From assembly GCF_008831285.2 (NCBI RefSeq), contig NC_045138.2, forward strand, positions 24,833,934-24,897,933: a stretch of 64,000 nt of DNA, given 5' to 3'. The notes under the pieces were generated by a model. That model was given only the letters and a program-made list of their open reading frames with translations, had not been told where the DNA came from and did not search any database. This stretch comes from Nymphaea colorata (taxonomy: Eukaryota > Streptophyta > Magnoliopsida > Nymphaeales > Nymphaeaceae). Position 1 is the stretch's first letter. The number at the start of each line of letters is the position of its first letter. Position numbers and translations under genes: made by a program. Below, in pieces: positions 22,815 through 34,001 of the stretch.

Positions 22815-25429
22815 ATGTCTCGAACTGCCATCCATGGATACCAGCTTGAGATAACAGGTACCATGAGCACCATCCCTACCACCACCACCATCGTCATCAT
22901 CTTCATCCTCATCTCTGTGGTCGTGGTTAACAATAGCCATGCCGCTTGTTTTTTGTGAAAGGTTACTGATTGTGGTGCTTAAACTCTGTTCATGGTTGTT
23001 TCCTTCAGTTGTTGGCTGCTGGGACTTGAGGGATTCATCAACTAAGTTCCATGACCAAGACCCATATGTACGACTTGAATATGCCAACATTGCTGTCAGG
23101 ACACAAGTCTGCAAAAGTAAGCAACCTTCTCTTTCTTCGGTTAAAGTTTGTGCCAATCGTTCATTCAATTCCGAAGGTTAATCAGGAAATACAACCCGTA
23201 ATTGATTGGATTGAAAGAGTAGATCCTGCAGATCAGAACAAGGCCGGCTATGGGCCAACTATCACACTCGAATTTCCCAGACATAGAACCAATCGACAAG
23301 CAGAGCTATTTATTGAAAAAACAGGTCACAGAATAGACCATAATGTTAGTGCTTCCTTGTTGCCTCATACAGGAAAAGCTAAGGAACCCACCTTCAATCA
23401 GAAGTTCACTTTCGTTCTTTCTGAGGGATGTCACGATATTGGAGTTGCAGTTTGGAACAAGAACACCATGGAAAGGGACTATCTCATTTGTACAACGAGG
23501 TGAGCTTCGTGATTCGGTTCCCTCTTTTACCATAGCTTTATCACTATCATCATCGTCTTCATCGTCATAATCATGTATTTCCAGTTTAAGATCAAGCTAC
23601 TAATGCAGGGTTCCTCTGGCAACGGTACTTTGTAATGGCTTTGATGAGGCATGGTGGCCACTCCAGTATGAGAACAGGTACCAAATCTCACGAATTCTGC
23701 TAAAGCTACCGCTCAAGTTGAAACTTTTCTTTTTCAGTTTGGCTCCAATCCATTTTTTGATCCTTATTTTCCTTGAACGTCTATGGACTCAGACCTGCAG
23801 GACAAATACATCTGCTTATGAACAAGCTTGCAGTTCAGGTAATATTCTCACCAATTGTCTCGTCTGGTTGCTTTCTCTCTTTACAGTAGCCTCTGAGTTT
23901 ATTGATTTGGTTTTTCCCTTTTTCCTTTCTGATTGTTCGAATAACCGAGTGCCATAAAATTGGTGATTGCAGAGGAATAATGGTATGGGATATACCCTAC
24001 CTGTTCCAGCTGAACTTCATTCTTCTCGAGAAGCTGCTGTTCCCTATATGGCATATCCACCGCCCTCTTTTCCTATTACAAGCCAGCCCTTGCCCTCAAT
24101 TCCACAGCCTGTTCTGCTTCCTTCAACAGAAAGCAGATCAGTTTCGTTCATTACAGCCCAGCCGGTGCCTCCTCCTCCTCAAAACACTGTGCTGGTTTCT
24201 CCGAGAAAGGCATCCATAGATTCCATACCCTTTAACCCTTCAGCTCCTTCAGCACCAGAGGAGTCTTTCTCTTACGATCCACCGCCTCCTCCCCCGCCAA
24301 TTGTGGTGCCTTCATCATTTTCCCTGCCATCTACTGATTTGCAGAATCACTCAGCTCCCGTCAGTCCTCCATCCCAGATTCCACCAGGATATCTAGGTAA
24401 GACCTCTGCTTCTCAAAGGATGATTTCTGCTGGTGAATTCTTCTTCTTAATGGCATGAAGTGATTGGGAGGGAAATTGTATGGTAGGTGGTCCTCTTTTG
24501 TATGATCAACTTTTTTAGTGATAAAAGTTTTCTCTGTGGTTAATCTCCTTTGCCAAATATTGGTGAGAGATTTTTTCCCTGTCCTGCTTTTTCTTATACG
24601 AAAAAGAAATTGGTATGTCTTGTGGTCTACAAATGAGGAAGGTTGCGTGCTCTCATCCTCTACACATAATTTTCTTCAATAGATTGACATGATAAGAAAC
24701 TTCCCAGAAAGATTGTCAAGCTTCTGTAATATTCAAGGAAGAGTTGGAGCTTTCTCCCGTGGCGTCCCAGGAGTCACATCAGTAGCACCATCCGATTATG
24801 GCTATGGCGACCGTTTCGTTTGAAGTGGTCAAAGTTACAGATGCCAGAGGGCAGCACATTTTCCAAAGGAATAACAACCAACATAGGGTTTCTAGGATAT
24901 CTAAGCTGCTCTGTCTCTCTTTGTCTCTTCCTTTCCACTGCCAATAACCATTTTGGAAGACCAATTTTTTTGTTCTTATTCTCTAAGCGTCTTTTCGCTT
25001 GCAGAAGACAGAGTTGCGAACAGAAAGGTGGACGCCGTTGGAGGTACAATTCAGTCTCTTTCTTCTTTCTTTGCTTTACTACCGCCTTTGATGCTGAAAC
25101 TCCTTTTACTTGTTTTTTTCCTTCGTTCTCTTTCAGAAGATCGAAGCCAATGGACGGAGGTGGAAACTTTGAATCCTTCTACTAACCAACCCGTAGTTCA
25201 AACAACTCTACCTCAGATATCTGCAACCAGCTTGCGCCAAAGGAACTCCAAAAGAACGAGAACCTCAGAGGAAAGATACAGCGCTGCAGAGACCACCAAA
25301 TCCCCTTCCAAGCCGTCATCATCGCTAGGCGGCAAAGCCCGGCTGCGTATCTTTGTTTTCTGTTTACTTCTTACGTTATACTTGAAAGTGGGATTCCAAT
25401 TCCCCAATCTTTCTTGGTTAGGATCGTAG
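22815..25429 (+). CDS. C2-domain protein with proline-rich tail and C-terminal membrane anchor (C2-1)
   Basis: Eight exons: 22,815-22,857; 23,009-23,116; 23,373-23,499; 23,609-23,677; 23,793-23,838; 23,973-24,396; 25,005-25,043; 25,137-25,429. They join in phase to 382 residues. C2 domains bind membranes, often through calcium. Residues about 8-130 form the C2 domain, with GCWDLRDSS, then DQDPYVRLEY, then FNQKFTFVL and VAVWNKNTMERD. Residues about 132-275 are rich in proline and serine. Near the end a basic stretch (RQRNSKRTR) precedes a hydrophobic segment IFVFCLLLTLYLKV at about 357-370, leaving only a short lumenal or external tail. This layout of a small N-terminal C2 domain plus proline-rich tail resembles plant SRC2-like proteins; the tail anchor is my inference from hydrophobicity. 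The intron between exons 2 and 3 is open in one frame but has no acceptor in the right phase. It is the first and most C2-like member of the array. Confidence 0.85.
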
Positions 25430-25941
25430 CATGAAGTTAGAGGGTGTATGGTGAAATACATGTTCTTAACATACATGCTCCAAGAATACCATATTCTTGT
25501 TTGAGAAAACATGGTGCAATTACGCGCTGTTTTTCTTGGAACATGTGTTATATATTTTGTCAAATATCATCTTAGAGTTTGTAAAGGGTGTTCATATTTC
25601 AGCCTGAAGATGGTTGTCTTGTCTTCCTGCTAATGTAAAATGTTTAGCAACATGGTGAATGTTGAATGTTGCTGAGAAATGGTGCTCAAACCATTCTGTA
25701 TCAATGGAAAGAAGTGTTTTAACTGATTTAGATTTGTTACTGGCCATAATTTTCCTATACCCAGAATCATCTTTTGCCATGGCCTGCATCAATGTGTGTT
25801 TGATCACATCGAATCATACTAATTGTTTGATTGCATTGGTAATCAGACCCGAATTTGGTTGCATTAGTTAGATTCCAAGTCCAAATTGAAATCCAATTAG
25901 TAAAAATTAAATAATTAAGGGTCCCTAGCATGTCAAGTGCA

Positions 25942-26029
25942 CAAATATGTAGGGTCAACTAGTAGTTTTTATGGGATTGTGTGGGCAAATATGTAGGGTC
26001 AACTAGTAGTTTTTATGGGATTGTGTGGG
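25942..26029. repeat. Exact 44-bp tandem duplication ending in a hairpin
   Basis: CAAATATGTAGGGTCAACTA starts both copies (25,942 and 25,986), and I see no difference between the two 44-base units. The second copy runs into the perfect hairpin TGTGTGGGCA-AC-TGCCCACACA (26,022-26,043). Identity suggests a recent event. Confidence 0.95.
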
Positions 26030-26900
26030 CAACTGCCCACACATGCCAACATGTGGCTGCACCCCTGACCGTGATACCTACTTGGGGACCCTCTCATAGT
26101 AAATAAGACAGTTGGGAAGGGCCCATAACAGCTCCACACTGACCCACTCTAATGAGTAGGACAGTTGAGCTAAAAAGTTCATAAACTCTTTCTTTAAAAG
26201 GATATTTGGCTATATTATTGGTATACATGCTTTTTGAAATTTAGAATATATGTTTTCAAAACATTATGCTTTTGTTTCGAGAAAGGTAGAGTGATCAACT
26301 TTAACGTTCGACTGTTAGATGTTTAATGACAATTTAATGGTGACGGCACGTTTTTTGCAATAAGAACACAGTATTTTTGAAAAATTATTTTAACATGTAG
26401 TCTGATAACGTGTTGAATTTTGCATTTCTATAGACTTACTTTCTTTTATCGTGTGAGCTGCTCAAGTGATATATAGGGATGTTTATGTGGAATCAAACAT
26501 TACATACTCTTGTCATATGTCTAATTAAAATGTATTTCTACTTGTCAAGTCAATTTATCTTTATTAGTAAGTAGACATAAATCGGTATAAACTTATAAGA
26601 CAACCCAGAATATCAAGATCAAAATGATTTTATATAATCTTGGAACTGTTAGATTGGACCAAAATCAAAAACTTTAATCAGGTTTATGCCTACCTTCCTG
26701 GCTGTCGATTTAGCGTTTCAGCTGAATCAGTTATGAATCGGCTGGAGATATCAATTTTTAATGGGAGGTGCTTCAAGGTCTTGAATTTTGATTCTAAAAT
26801 TATAAAAGAAAAATTCCACCTCAAATTAGAATTGAAATGAAAATTTTCAGCTTTAGTTTCTTTTTATGGTGTGGAATCTTGATTACAAAATGTAAAATGA

Positions 26901-27120
26901 CGTGTTTGATAAAATATGAATTAAAATTCTAGAACTCATGAATTAAAACTTTCATGACTTGTGCGTCATAGAGAGATGAAAAAATTCTAAAATGTTAAAA
27001 TCATAATTCTAACGTGTTTGATAAAATATGAATTAAAATACTAAAACTCATGAAATTAAGGCCTTCATGTCTTGTGCTCTAACGAGAGATGAAAAAATTC
27101 TAAAATTTTGAAATTATAAT
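26901..27120. repeat. Tandem duplication, period about 112 bp
   Basis: CGTGTTTGATAAAATATGAA begins near 26,901 and again near 27,013. Each copy continues through a GAGAGATGAAAAAATTCTAA word. The copies have diverged by substitutions and single-base indels. Confidence 0.85.
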
Positions 27121-28379
27121 TCAATTCCATAAGATGAAATTACGAGAGTCAATATTCTTTGTTTTATAATACAACTCTCTTTTTATCACCACTGACCGTT
27201 TTAATTCTATAATTCAATATTTCCGGCTTCACCAAATATGTAAGTGTCTAAGAAACTTCAAAAATATTGCACCCATGTATCTTCTGAATCTGATGAAGTG
27301 AAACGTTCTTCGTCTTAAATTATTTATTGGGAAAAAGTATTCTACCATCCGTGCCTGCCAAGGAATCATGGTGTTAGATTGGGCAAGTTTTCTCGTGCAG
27401 TCTGCCCACAAGGAAAGGAGGAGGAAATTTCTTTTGCAACTTCCCCTAATGACATCATTCGTGCCCTTTGCAGCCGCTCCTCCTCCTTGTTTCTCTCCGA
27501 AGCTTGATGTCTTTCCGACGGTCGGAGATCCAGTCACTAGGAGCAAGTGGAGTTCTTAAAGCGTGCTTTGACCTTGAATTTGTCCTCCGTTAATGGGGGT
27601 ACTGTCTCCTATCAGACTGTAGAAATGGGGATGCAATCAGAGGACTCATTCACTAGATTAACGGGTTTCAATTCATCAGAAGAGAATGGTGTTAATCGGG
27701 TGCACACTGAAAAGAGAACAAGTGCCAACACTCGCTAAAAAACTTGTTTCAAATTTCAGAGAATAGCAAAACCTGCACATTGTTCTTTGTCTTTGACCCT
27801 TGATTGTGGAGATCGTCATGATTCTTATCTCTCTGGTTCCACTTTCTTTTTCGTTTCTGCATCACAGAAGAAGAAAAAATTAAACCCTGGTCAAGGTCTT
27901 CAAGATGAGAACAAACTGGCGACAACTACGAAGTGACAGAACGAAGACTTGATGAAAGGACTTCATGAAAGGACCTTCTCCTCAGACACTTTAGAATTTA
28001 TATAATAGGAAAAAATAGCGTGGCCCTTTTCCAAAGTTGAATTTGTCAACTTGGTTTGTTTTTTCAATAAAATAGTTTCCGGTTGTTCTAAACAAATGCC
28101 AACCCAATTCATTTCTGTTTTAAGAAAAATTGACAAGATATTTTATGGTAGATGTCAACTTCCTGTTTAAGGTATTGTCCGAAGGCTCAACAGTGTTCTT
28201 GTTGCCCGGAAGTGCGCCTTTTCTCTTGATCGTGAAAAGCATGAACCACGTCCTATGTCTGTCTCGGCATAATCTGGTCCGCCTCTCCTTAATTCAGCTT
28301 GCCTGACAAATGTAAAGGAAAAGAAGGGAAAATACTCGATCTCCCTCTCTAAACAAGCGGCCCGCCCCAGCCTCAGGAA

Positions 28380-30556
28380 ATGTCGATTCAAGGCCATATC
28401 CTGGAGGTGAGAGGTACCATGAACAATCTAATTTGTCCAACTTCCGTTCATCAAATCCTGATGGCTTCCACTATCTGGCTACTCTGTAAACCATTTGATT
28501 TATGAACGTTTTGCAGTTGAATTTGGTGTCAATTTCAAGCAGAGCGGAGCATACGTATGCATTATCTACAACAATGAAGTATATCAGACCTCCATAGCTA
28601 AAGGTCGCAAACTACTTTTCCCACCCCATTGTGCACCAAATTGCATCTGTTCATACTTTTTTCACCTAACAAGCGTCAGTTGAAATCTATCTGGATTGGC
28701 CTGAATGGGCTTCTCAGACCCGAATCGACAGAAATATGTTGCAGCAGGTGCATGCACCAATTTGGGTTGCTGATATTGTTCTTCATGATGATGTATTGTT
28801 GTCATCTGATAAACAACGGTCTATTGTTTCCAATTGATTGAGCTTTCTCAGTCATTGTTTGCTCTATTTTCATAATCCTTTTAAGCAACTTCTCAATTCT
28901 CTAGAAATGATTTCTTAGAGGCGGATAAAGTAGTAAGCATCACTCTGGTTAGATCAGCCAAAATTTCATAGATATGTGCAGAATTCATGCAGTGCCATCT
29001 CATCATCTGACAGATGGAGGTACCAGCCCGAGGTTTCACGAGAACATCAGAATTCCTCTTGTGGATGGCCTCCGGGAATTATCAATTGTGGTTCGCAGAA
29101 GAGGTTACTTTGCTGAAGAGGTCATTGCAACGGGAAAGTAATTCTCACCCCCTCAAAGCTAATAATTCCATCAAACTTAACTTGCTCGATCGGATATAAC
29201 AGTGTGAGTTCAATAATTTCCTGGCTGATCAGGGTTCAACTAGATGAGGTGCTAAGAGAAGGCAAGGATCACTCACTTTGGCCCCTACAGTATCAGTGCA
29301 GACGGTAAATCATCTTTCGTTTCAAAGACTGTGTAAATGGTTCAATTACTGAAGCTTGGAACGGGAATTGCCATGAATTCATCCTTGGCTCTTCCAGCCT
29401 TCATATCAGGAGTGTAATGGAAACTCTTAAACTTGGATGGTACCCATTTCAAGTTGCCTCTCTGTTTCTGGATCCAGTATTTTGATCATCTCTTACACCA
29501 GCCATTTAGCAAACAGATCATAGGCATAGGCTTTTGTTTCATCAATGCTGAAACGATGTTAAGAAGTAGTTGTTAGCAACAAAATTCACTGAACAGTAAG
29601 CACTTACATTGCATTTAGAGGAACAACAAAATTCACTGAACAGTAAGCACTTACATTGCATTTAGAGGAAGATGGAGGAGTTTGGCCTTCTACTTAATTG
29701 TGCAGCTTTTGTCAAAATTATTCTCGCCTATTTTGCAGCAGAAGGTCTGATGAATTCATTTTCTTCTCCTCTCATTGAACAGAACCGGTGCCACTAGATC
29801 AGGAGGTCAGATAAAGCTGGCAATGGAATACGAAAGGCCCAGAGTAATTTAGTTTATCCCTTTGCTTGTTAAAAGTTTCTTTTTCTTTCTTCTTTTCCTC
29901 TTCTATGAAAGCATCAATAACTTTAATATTGTGAACTCTTGCAGGTAACTGCAACTCCATGCCCTCAAGCGCCAGCAGCAGGATCAGGCTTCCATCCTCA
30001 TGGCCGACCTGATTTTTATCCGTCAACGGAGTTTCCTCCACCAACTCCTCCTCCAAGATATGTACACCCATCATTTCACAGTCATCCTGATTACCATTAT
30101 TCATATCATGCACCACCTAGCCCGCAGCCTCCCTCAGCCCCTGGTTCCTCTGCATATTCAGGTAATTTCCTTTCATACTGTTACATTTTCTCTTTTCTTT
30201 CTTCGAATCTAGTGATTGGTCACAAAATTGTTGCTAAACTGATTATGATCTATTCGACGTGATGGTCTGGTCATGATTTGCTTGGACCAATACATACAAG
30301 AAGGAATTTTAAAATGGGTGTGACGTTTTAGGGTATGAAAATAAGGGATGAGGAGAGCCCACTGATTTGAATTTGTCAAATGTCATCAACTTCAATTTGG
30401 TGACAGATACAAGTATATGCCCTTATCATATATGTACATGTATGAATACTCCAATCATATACACAAGTATTTACTCTTATCAATATATATCTCTATGGTA
30501 ACTCTTAATGATATATACAAGTATTACTCTACACGAAGTGTTAGCTACAGAGTTTG

Positions 30557-30595
<39 letters not shown>

Positions 30596-30765
30596 AGAAA
30601 AAATGCATTCCTTTAAAAAAATACCAAACTATTTTTTTTTTATTTCTAATTTTTTTATTTGTTGTAAATCTTCTTATATTTTGACATTTATGCTATTAGT
30701 TTCTCAGTTATTTTATTTTTCCTTATTTCTAATTTTTGTTAATTTTTAATTTTTTGAAAATTTAC

Positions 30766-30801
<36 letters not shown>

Positions 30802-31032
30802 TGAACAGGTCGGATACTCGATGGGTACCCAGTACCTGACTCGATTGGGGTTTAGACTCGAGCCTGAAAAATGGGCACCGGGATATTTTTAATACTATTT
30901 TTATTGATTATATATAATTATAATAATGTATTATAATTAATTCCATTTATATATAATTTTATATTAAATATATATATTTTTAAATTTTTATCAAGCCACC
31001 GTTACGAGCTGCAGCTTGACCCGATGTCCAAG

Positions 31033-31108
<76 letters not shown>

Positions 31109-31179
31109 AGATCGTGGAATCTAACTCTTTGTTTTCGTAAAATGCAGGATATTACTATGGCCACTGCCGCCAAGGATGA
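28380..31179 (+). CDS. C2-domain protein with Pro/His/Tyr-rich tail, no anchor (C2-2)
   Basis: Seven exons: 28,380-28,413; 28,517-28,603; 29,014-29,137; 29,233-29,304; 29,783-29,843; 29,945-30,161; 31,148-31,179. They join in phase to 208 residues. The start MSIQGHILEVR aligns with the first exon of the other cluster members, and intron phases match theirs. The C2 part (about residues 1-130) keeps the beta-strand pattern (GAYVCIIYNNEVYQTSIAK, then LRELSIVVRRRGYFAEEVIA, then WPLQYQCRR). It lacks the aspartate-rich DPYV loop of C2-1, so calcium binding is doubtful. Residues 131-200 are rich in P, H, Y and S. The last exon adds GYYYGHCRQG and stops, so there is no membrane segment. The last intron (about 1 kb) holds two AT runs and a degenerate GC-rich repeat. 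The first intron is only 103 bases. The last exon is short, so the true end could differ. Confidence 0.78.
29577..29670. repeat. Exact-looking 47-bp tandem duplication in a C2-2 intron
   Basis: CAACAAAATTCACTGAACAG starts both copies at 29,577 and 29,624. It lies in the intron between exons 4 and 5 and does not touch splice sites. Confidence 0.93.
30560..30592. repeat. AT microsatellite in the last C2-2 intron
   Basis: About 33 bases of TA dinucleotide. A second TA run lies at about 30,767-30,797 in the same intron. Confidence 0.95.
31033..31105. repeat. Compound (CT)n(AT)n microsatellite before the last C2-2 exon
   Basis: About 35 bases of CT run directly into about 38 bases of TA, ending 42 bases upstream of the last exon of C2-2. 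The pyrimidine run could act as part of a polypyrimidine tract, but the TA stretch separates it from the acceptor. Confidence 0.95.
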
Positions 31180-32556
31180 TGACCTGTGTCCTGGTTTCTT
31201 TCGATATTTACCTTTTTTTTTTTGGTTATCCATTTCTTGGGTACCAATATTTATCAAACTACGTGTAAAATGAGACCCTCCCCTTCAAGGATGTGGAGTG
31301 TTTGTCTGTATGTCCACAATCGTCTGTTTTTTTTTTTCAGAATGAATTGATAATGGATTTGTTCTTTCTCTATCTTTCATAGTGCAGTTTTCTTCGAAAA
31401 GAATTATTTGGACTATGTATAAATCATGCTAACAGATACAGTATTCCTCTAACTGTTCTTAATATCAGATGGGGAGAGAAAGGCACTTAAATTGCTCGGT
31501 TCGAGTGGTATAGCCATTAGAATTTAAGACTTGATATCTAATAAGACTCAGATTCAATTTTAAACAAATATCCCACAGGATTTAGATTGGAACTCAGTAT
31601 CCTATATCTAACGTGCATACAAGTTAAGAATCGGTTATTAACATTTCATAATGGGGTTAGGACTTGGTTGCGTATCAAAGATTCAAAGGTCGGATATAGA
31701 TTCAGATGTGAAAATAAAAGGCAGATTTGGATCGGATTCATATTGAAAATTTAAAAATCGAATTCAGATATGGCATGGACTTTTCTTCCTTCATATTTCG
31801 ATCTAAATATGTGGTCACCTGATGAACCAGATATACTAAGGGGCACATGCATCTAATTCGAATGTTGACATCCCCAACAGTCTAATATATGTTCACGGGA
31901 GGATTGGTCATAAATCCGCGGTTCTCAAAGTCGTATGAGGAAATCCACCACCATACCCTTGCCCCTACTCAGATTTTTAGACATTCAAAAATTTATATTT
32001 AAATTATAAACATTTTAGTTTAACATATATAGAAATTTGTAAAATTCTATCTAAAATTTAAAACTATAGTTCGTTAAAAATTCCAACTGCTTCAAGTCAA
32101 TTGCCCAATACATATTTTCTGATGTAAGCTAGGTTTTTGACCTTGATCGAGCTAATTAAAGTGGCTTGAATATTTGAGCAAGCACATTAAACTTCTCGGC
32201 AATACCAAGTTAAGCTTCTTGAATTTTCTAAAATATATTTGAACTCGTCAACTTCATTGACCCTTGTGAACAGCACCCTTGCTTGATCTCGGATGAATCA
32301 AGGCCTTGGTATTTCAGTTCTGAGCCACCTTCTTGAAGCTCTTATTGAGAAGGAAAACTTTTAGTCAAATTTCAAGGTCTAGGAAAACTTCCCTCTCATT
32401 GACATAACATCTCAGCCGAAACACACAGTTTTAAGAATTTTTGCTCTGCTAAAACGCGAAACAGGAGGAGCACAGTCTGCAAATCCTCCGCTGGAGTCTC
32501 CTTCCACGTAGCAGTCGCCGTGATATATATAACTTCTCAGAGAATCAAATCGCCTC
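31180..32556. other. Intergenic between C2-2 and C2-3
   Basis: No gene recognised. From about 31,680 to 31,885 lies a degenerate GATTCGGAT-type stretch ending in ATGTTGACATCCCC, a decayed relative of the hAT MITE at 36,086-36,534. From about 32,360 onward the sequence is homologous to the region upstream of C2-6 (from about 49,800), so the duplicated unit begins near here. Confidence 0.5.
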
Positions 32557-32566
32557 TTTATATATC
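32557..32566 (+). promoter_or_regulatory. Conserved TATA box of C2-3
   Basis: TTTATATATC, with TATATAT at 32,559-32,565. It starts 83 bases before the ATG. The same motif at the same spacing precedes C2-5 and C2-6, in a conserved context (AGAATCAAATCG just upstream). Confidence 0.75.
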
Positions 32567-32641
32567 TCTATTCTCCCGCAGCACCACCTTCGAAAAAACA
32601 AAGATTCAAAACCTGTTTCAGGGAGCCCCTTTCCATCGTTA

Positions 32642-34001
32642 ATGGCGATGGCAGATGTTCAAGGCCGAACGCTCGAGGTCTCAGGTGAAACTGCTATTAA
32701 TTCTTTACAGTTCACATCTTCCTTTTCATGCAGCAAAATTTTCTTGTCTTACTTTTTTTTTCTTCAGATTCCTCATATCATCCCCTTCCTCTTACCATAA
32801 TCATCATTTGAGGCTCTGTTTTTCTTTTTGTAAACATGAATCTTTCAGTCATCGGTTGGAGAGACACATCAGCTAACACACATGGCTACCATCTTTACGC
32901 CGTAGTTCGATACGGCAACAAAAGTTGCAGCACGAGGACTTGCAAAGGTAAGTGGCCATAGAACTGGAGATCTTGAGAAAAGGTTGATGCGTTTCAGAAT
33001 TGAACTCTCTGGTGCCCTTTTGCTCTGCATTTTGGCTTATAGATTTCAGATGATCTTATGATTCTATTGGATCACATGTACAGCCACAAGGACACAGGAA
33101 ACTAAATAAAATGTGAAGGTGAAGATTAGCCTCTTGATTGTTACAGGTGGACGGACGGACGCGGCATTCAACGACAACTTAAAATTTCAATTCATTGAAG
33201 GTGTCCATGAGGTTGATATTGCAGTCTGGAAGAAGAGTACATGGGGGAAGGATAGGCTTGTTGCCTTTAGAAAGTATGTAGAGTCCAACTTCGGTTGATT
33301 TTTTCAGTTTCTACATGCAAGAAAAAGTACTTGAAGAAAAGAATAACAAGTCCTGAATTGAGAATATCTGAGATTTAAAAAGTTTGGTTTTGTGCTTCTT
33401 GTGTATAGGATCGATTTGGAAGATCAAATGCTTGGTGGTTGGAAAAGCAGAAAGATGTGGCAGCTGCATTATCAGCCCAAGTATATACGAATTTACCATA
33501 GCTTGATCCTTGTTAGCATTCTATTGTTCAAGCTGATCTTGTTCTTCAGCATTAATTACAGAACAATCGTGTGAAATCGGAACTGTGTCTAGTCACAAAC
33601 ATGTTCGATCTTAATGTCTATAGATCTGCCTATTGTGATTTAAGCCAACCCTGCAACATATTTCCTGTGGATCATTTTCAATCACATAGTTACGCATCTG
33701 CTATATATATATACCTTGTCAACTGACGCCATCTTTGGGAAGACAGGCATGGAGCAGATATCAAGAATGCAGGGGAAGTATATTTGGAAATAAACTGTCC
33801 ATTAGCTCAGGTAAACTCTTTTAGAACTGAATTTGGATTTGTCTGTTTACTATTTTTTCTGCTGGTCAGACTGACCCTCTTCTTCTCTTTTCCCCTTTAA
33901 CCAAACAGACACAGAACGTCATGCTGTCTCCTTCTGCACCGTATGGCTATCCTTATGGGCAATCTTCTTATTCTACAGAAAAGCCTCCAGGTAAACTGTA
34001 A
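32642..34001 (+). CDS. Short C2-like protein (C2-3)
   Basis: Six exons: 32,642-32,684; 32,849-32,947; 33,147-33,273; 33,409-33,480; 33,747-33,810; 33,915-34,001. Together they give 163 residues. The start is MAMADVQGRTLEVS. The C2 fold is traceable (VIGWRDTSANTHGYHLYAVV, then KFQFIEGVHEVDIAVW, then WQLHYQP, then VYLEINCPLAQ). The DPYV loop of C2-1 is replaced by GYHLYAV, so the usual calcium-binding residues look lost. The tail is short: SAPYGYPYG, then TEKPPGKL and stop. The last three codons overlap a good donor (CCAG-GTAAAC), so the gene could instead splice onward to an exon I cannot identify. An upstream NAG acceptor at 33,908 would add two residues. Promoter and exon 1 match C2-6 closely. 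Function is unknown beyond the C2-like fold. Confidence 0.78.

Larger units (their letters stand above)
25430..28379. other. Intergenic between C2-1 and C2-2
   Basis: No sure gene. It contains the 3' flank of C2-1, an exact 44-bp tandem duplication (25,942-26,029) and a 112-bp tandem duplication (26,901-27,120). Frames at 27,368-27,559 and 27,547-27,738 plus are open, but I do not recognise them. The motif TGTGGGCAACTGCCCACACA near 26,024 resembles the sequence around the MITE target at 36,074-36,085 / 36,535-36,550, so part of this region may be an LTR remnant. Confidence 0.45.

Noticed and set aside
23117-23372. Extension of C2-1 exon 3 into the upstream open frame
   Set aside because: The frame is open back to 23,051, but no acceptor gives the required phase, and the related genes have an intron at this place.
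27229-27738. Open frames that could form a small gene before C2-2
   Set aside because: The text resembles no C2 exon or other family, and no consistent splice model could be built.
30805-31020. Possible further hAT MITE in the last C2-2 intron
   Set aside because: GC-rich words such as GGGTACCC and GGGCACCGGG suggest one, but both ends run into AT or CT microsatellites and no target duplication could be fixed.
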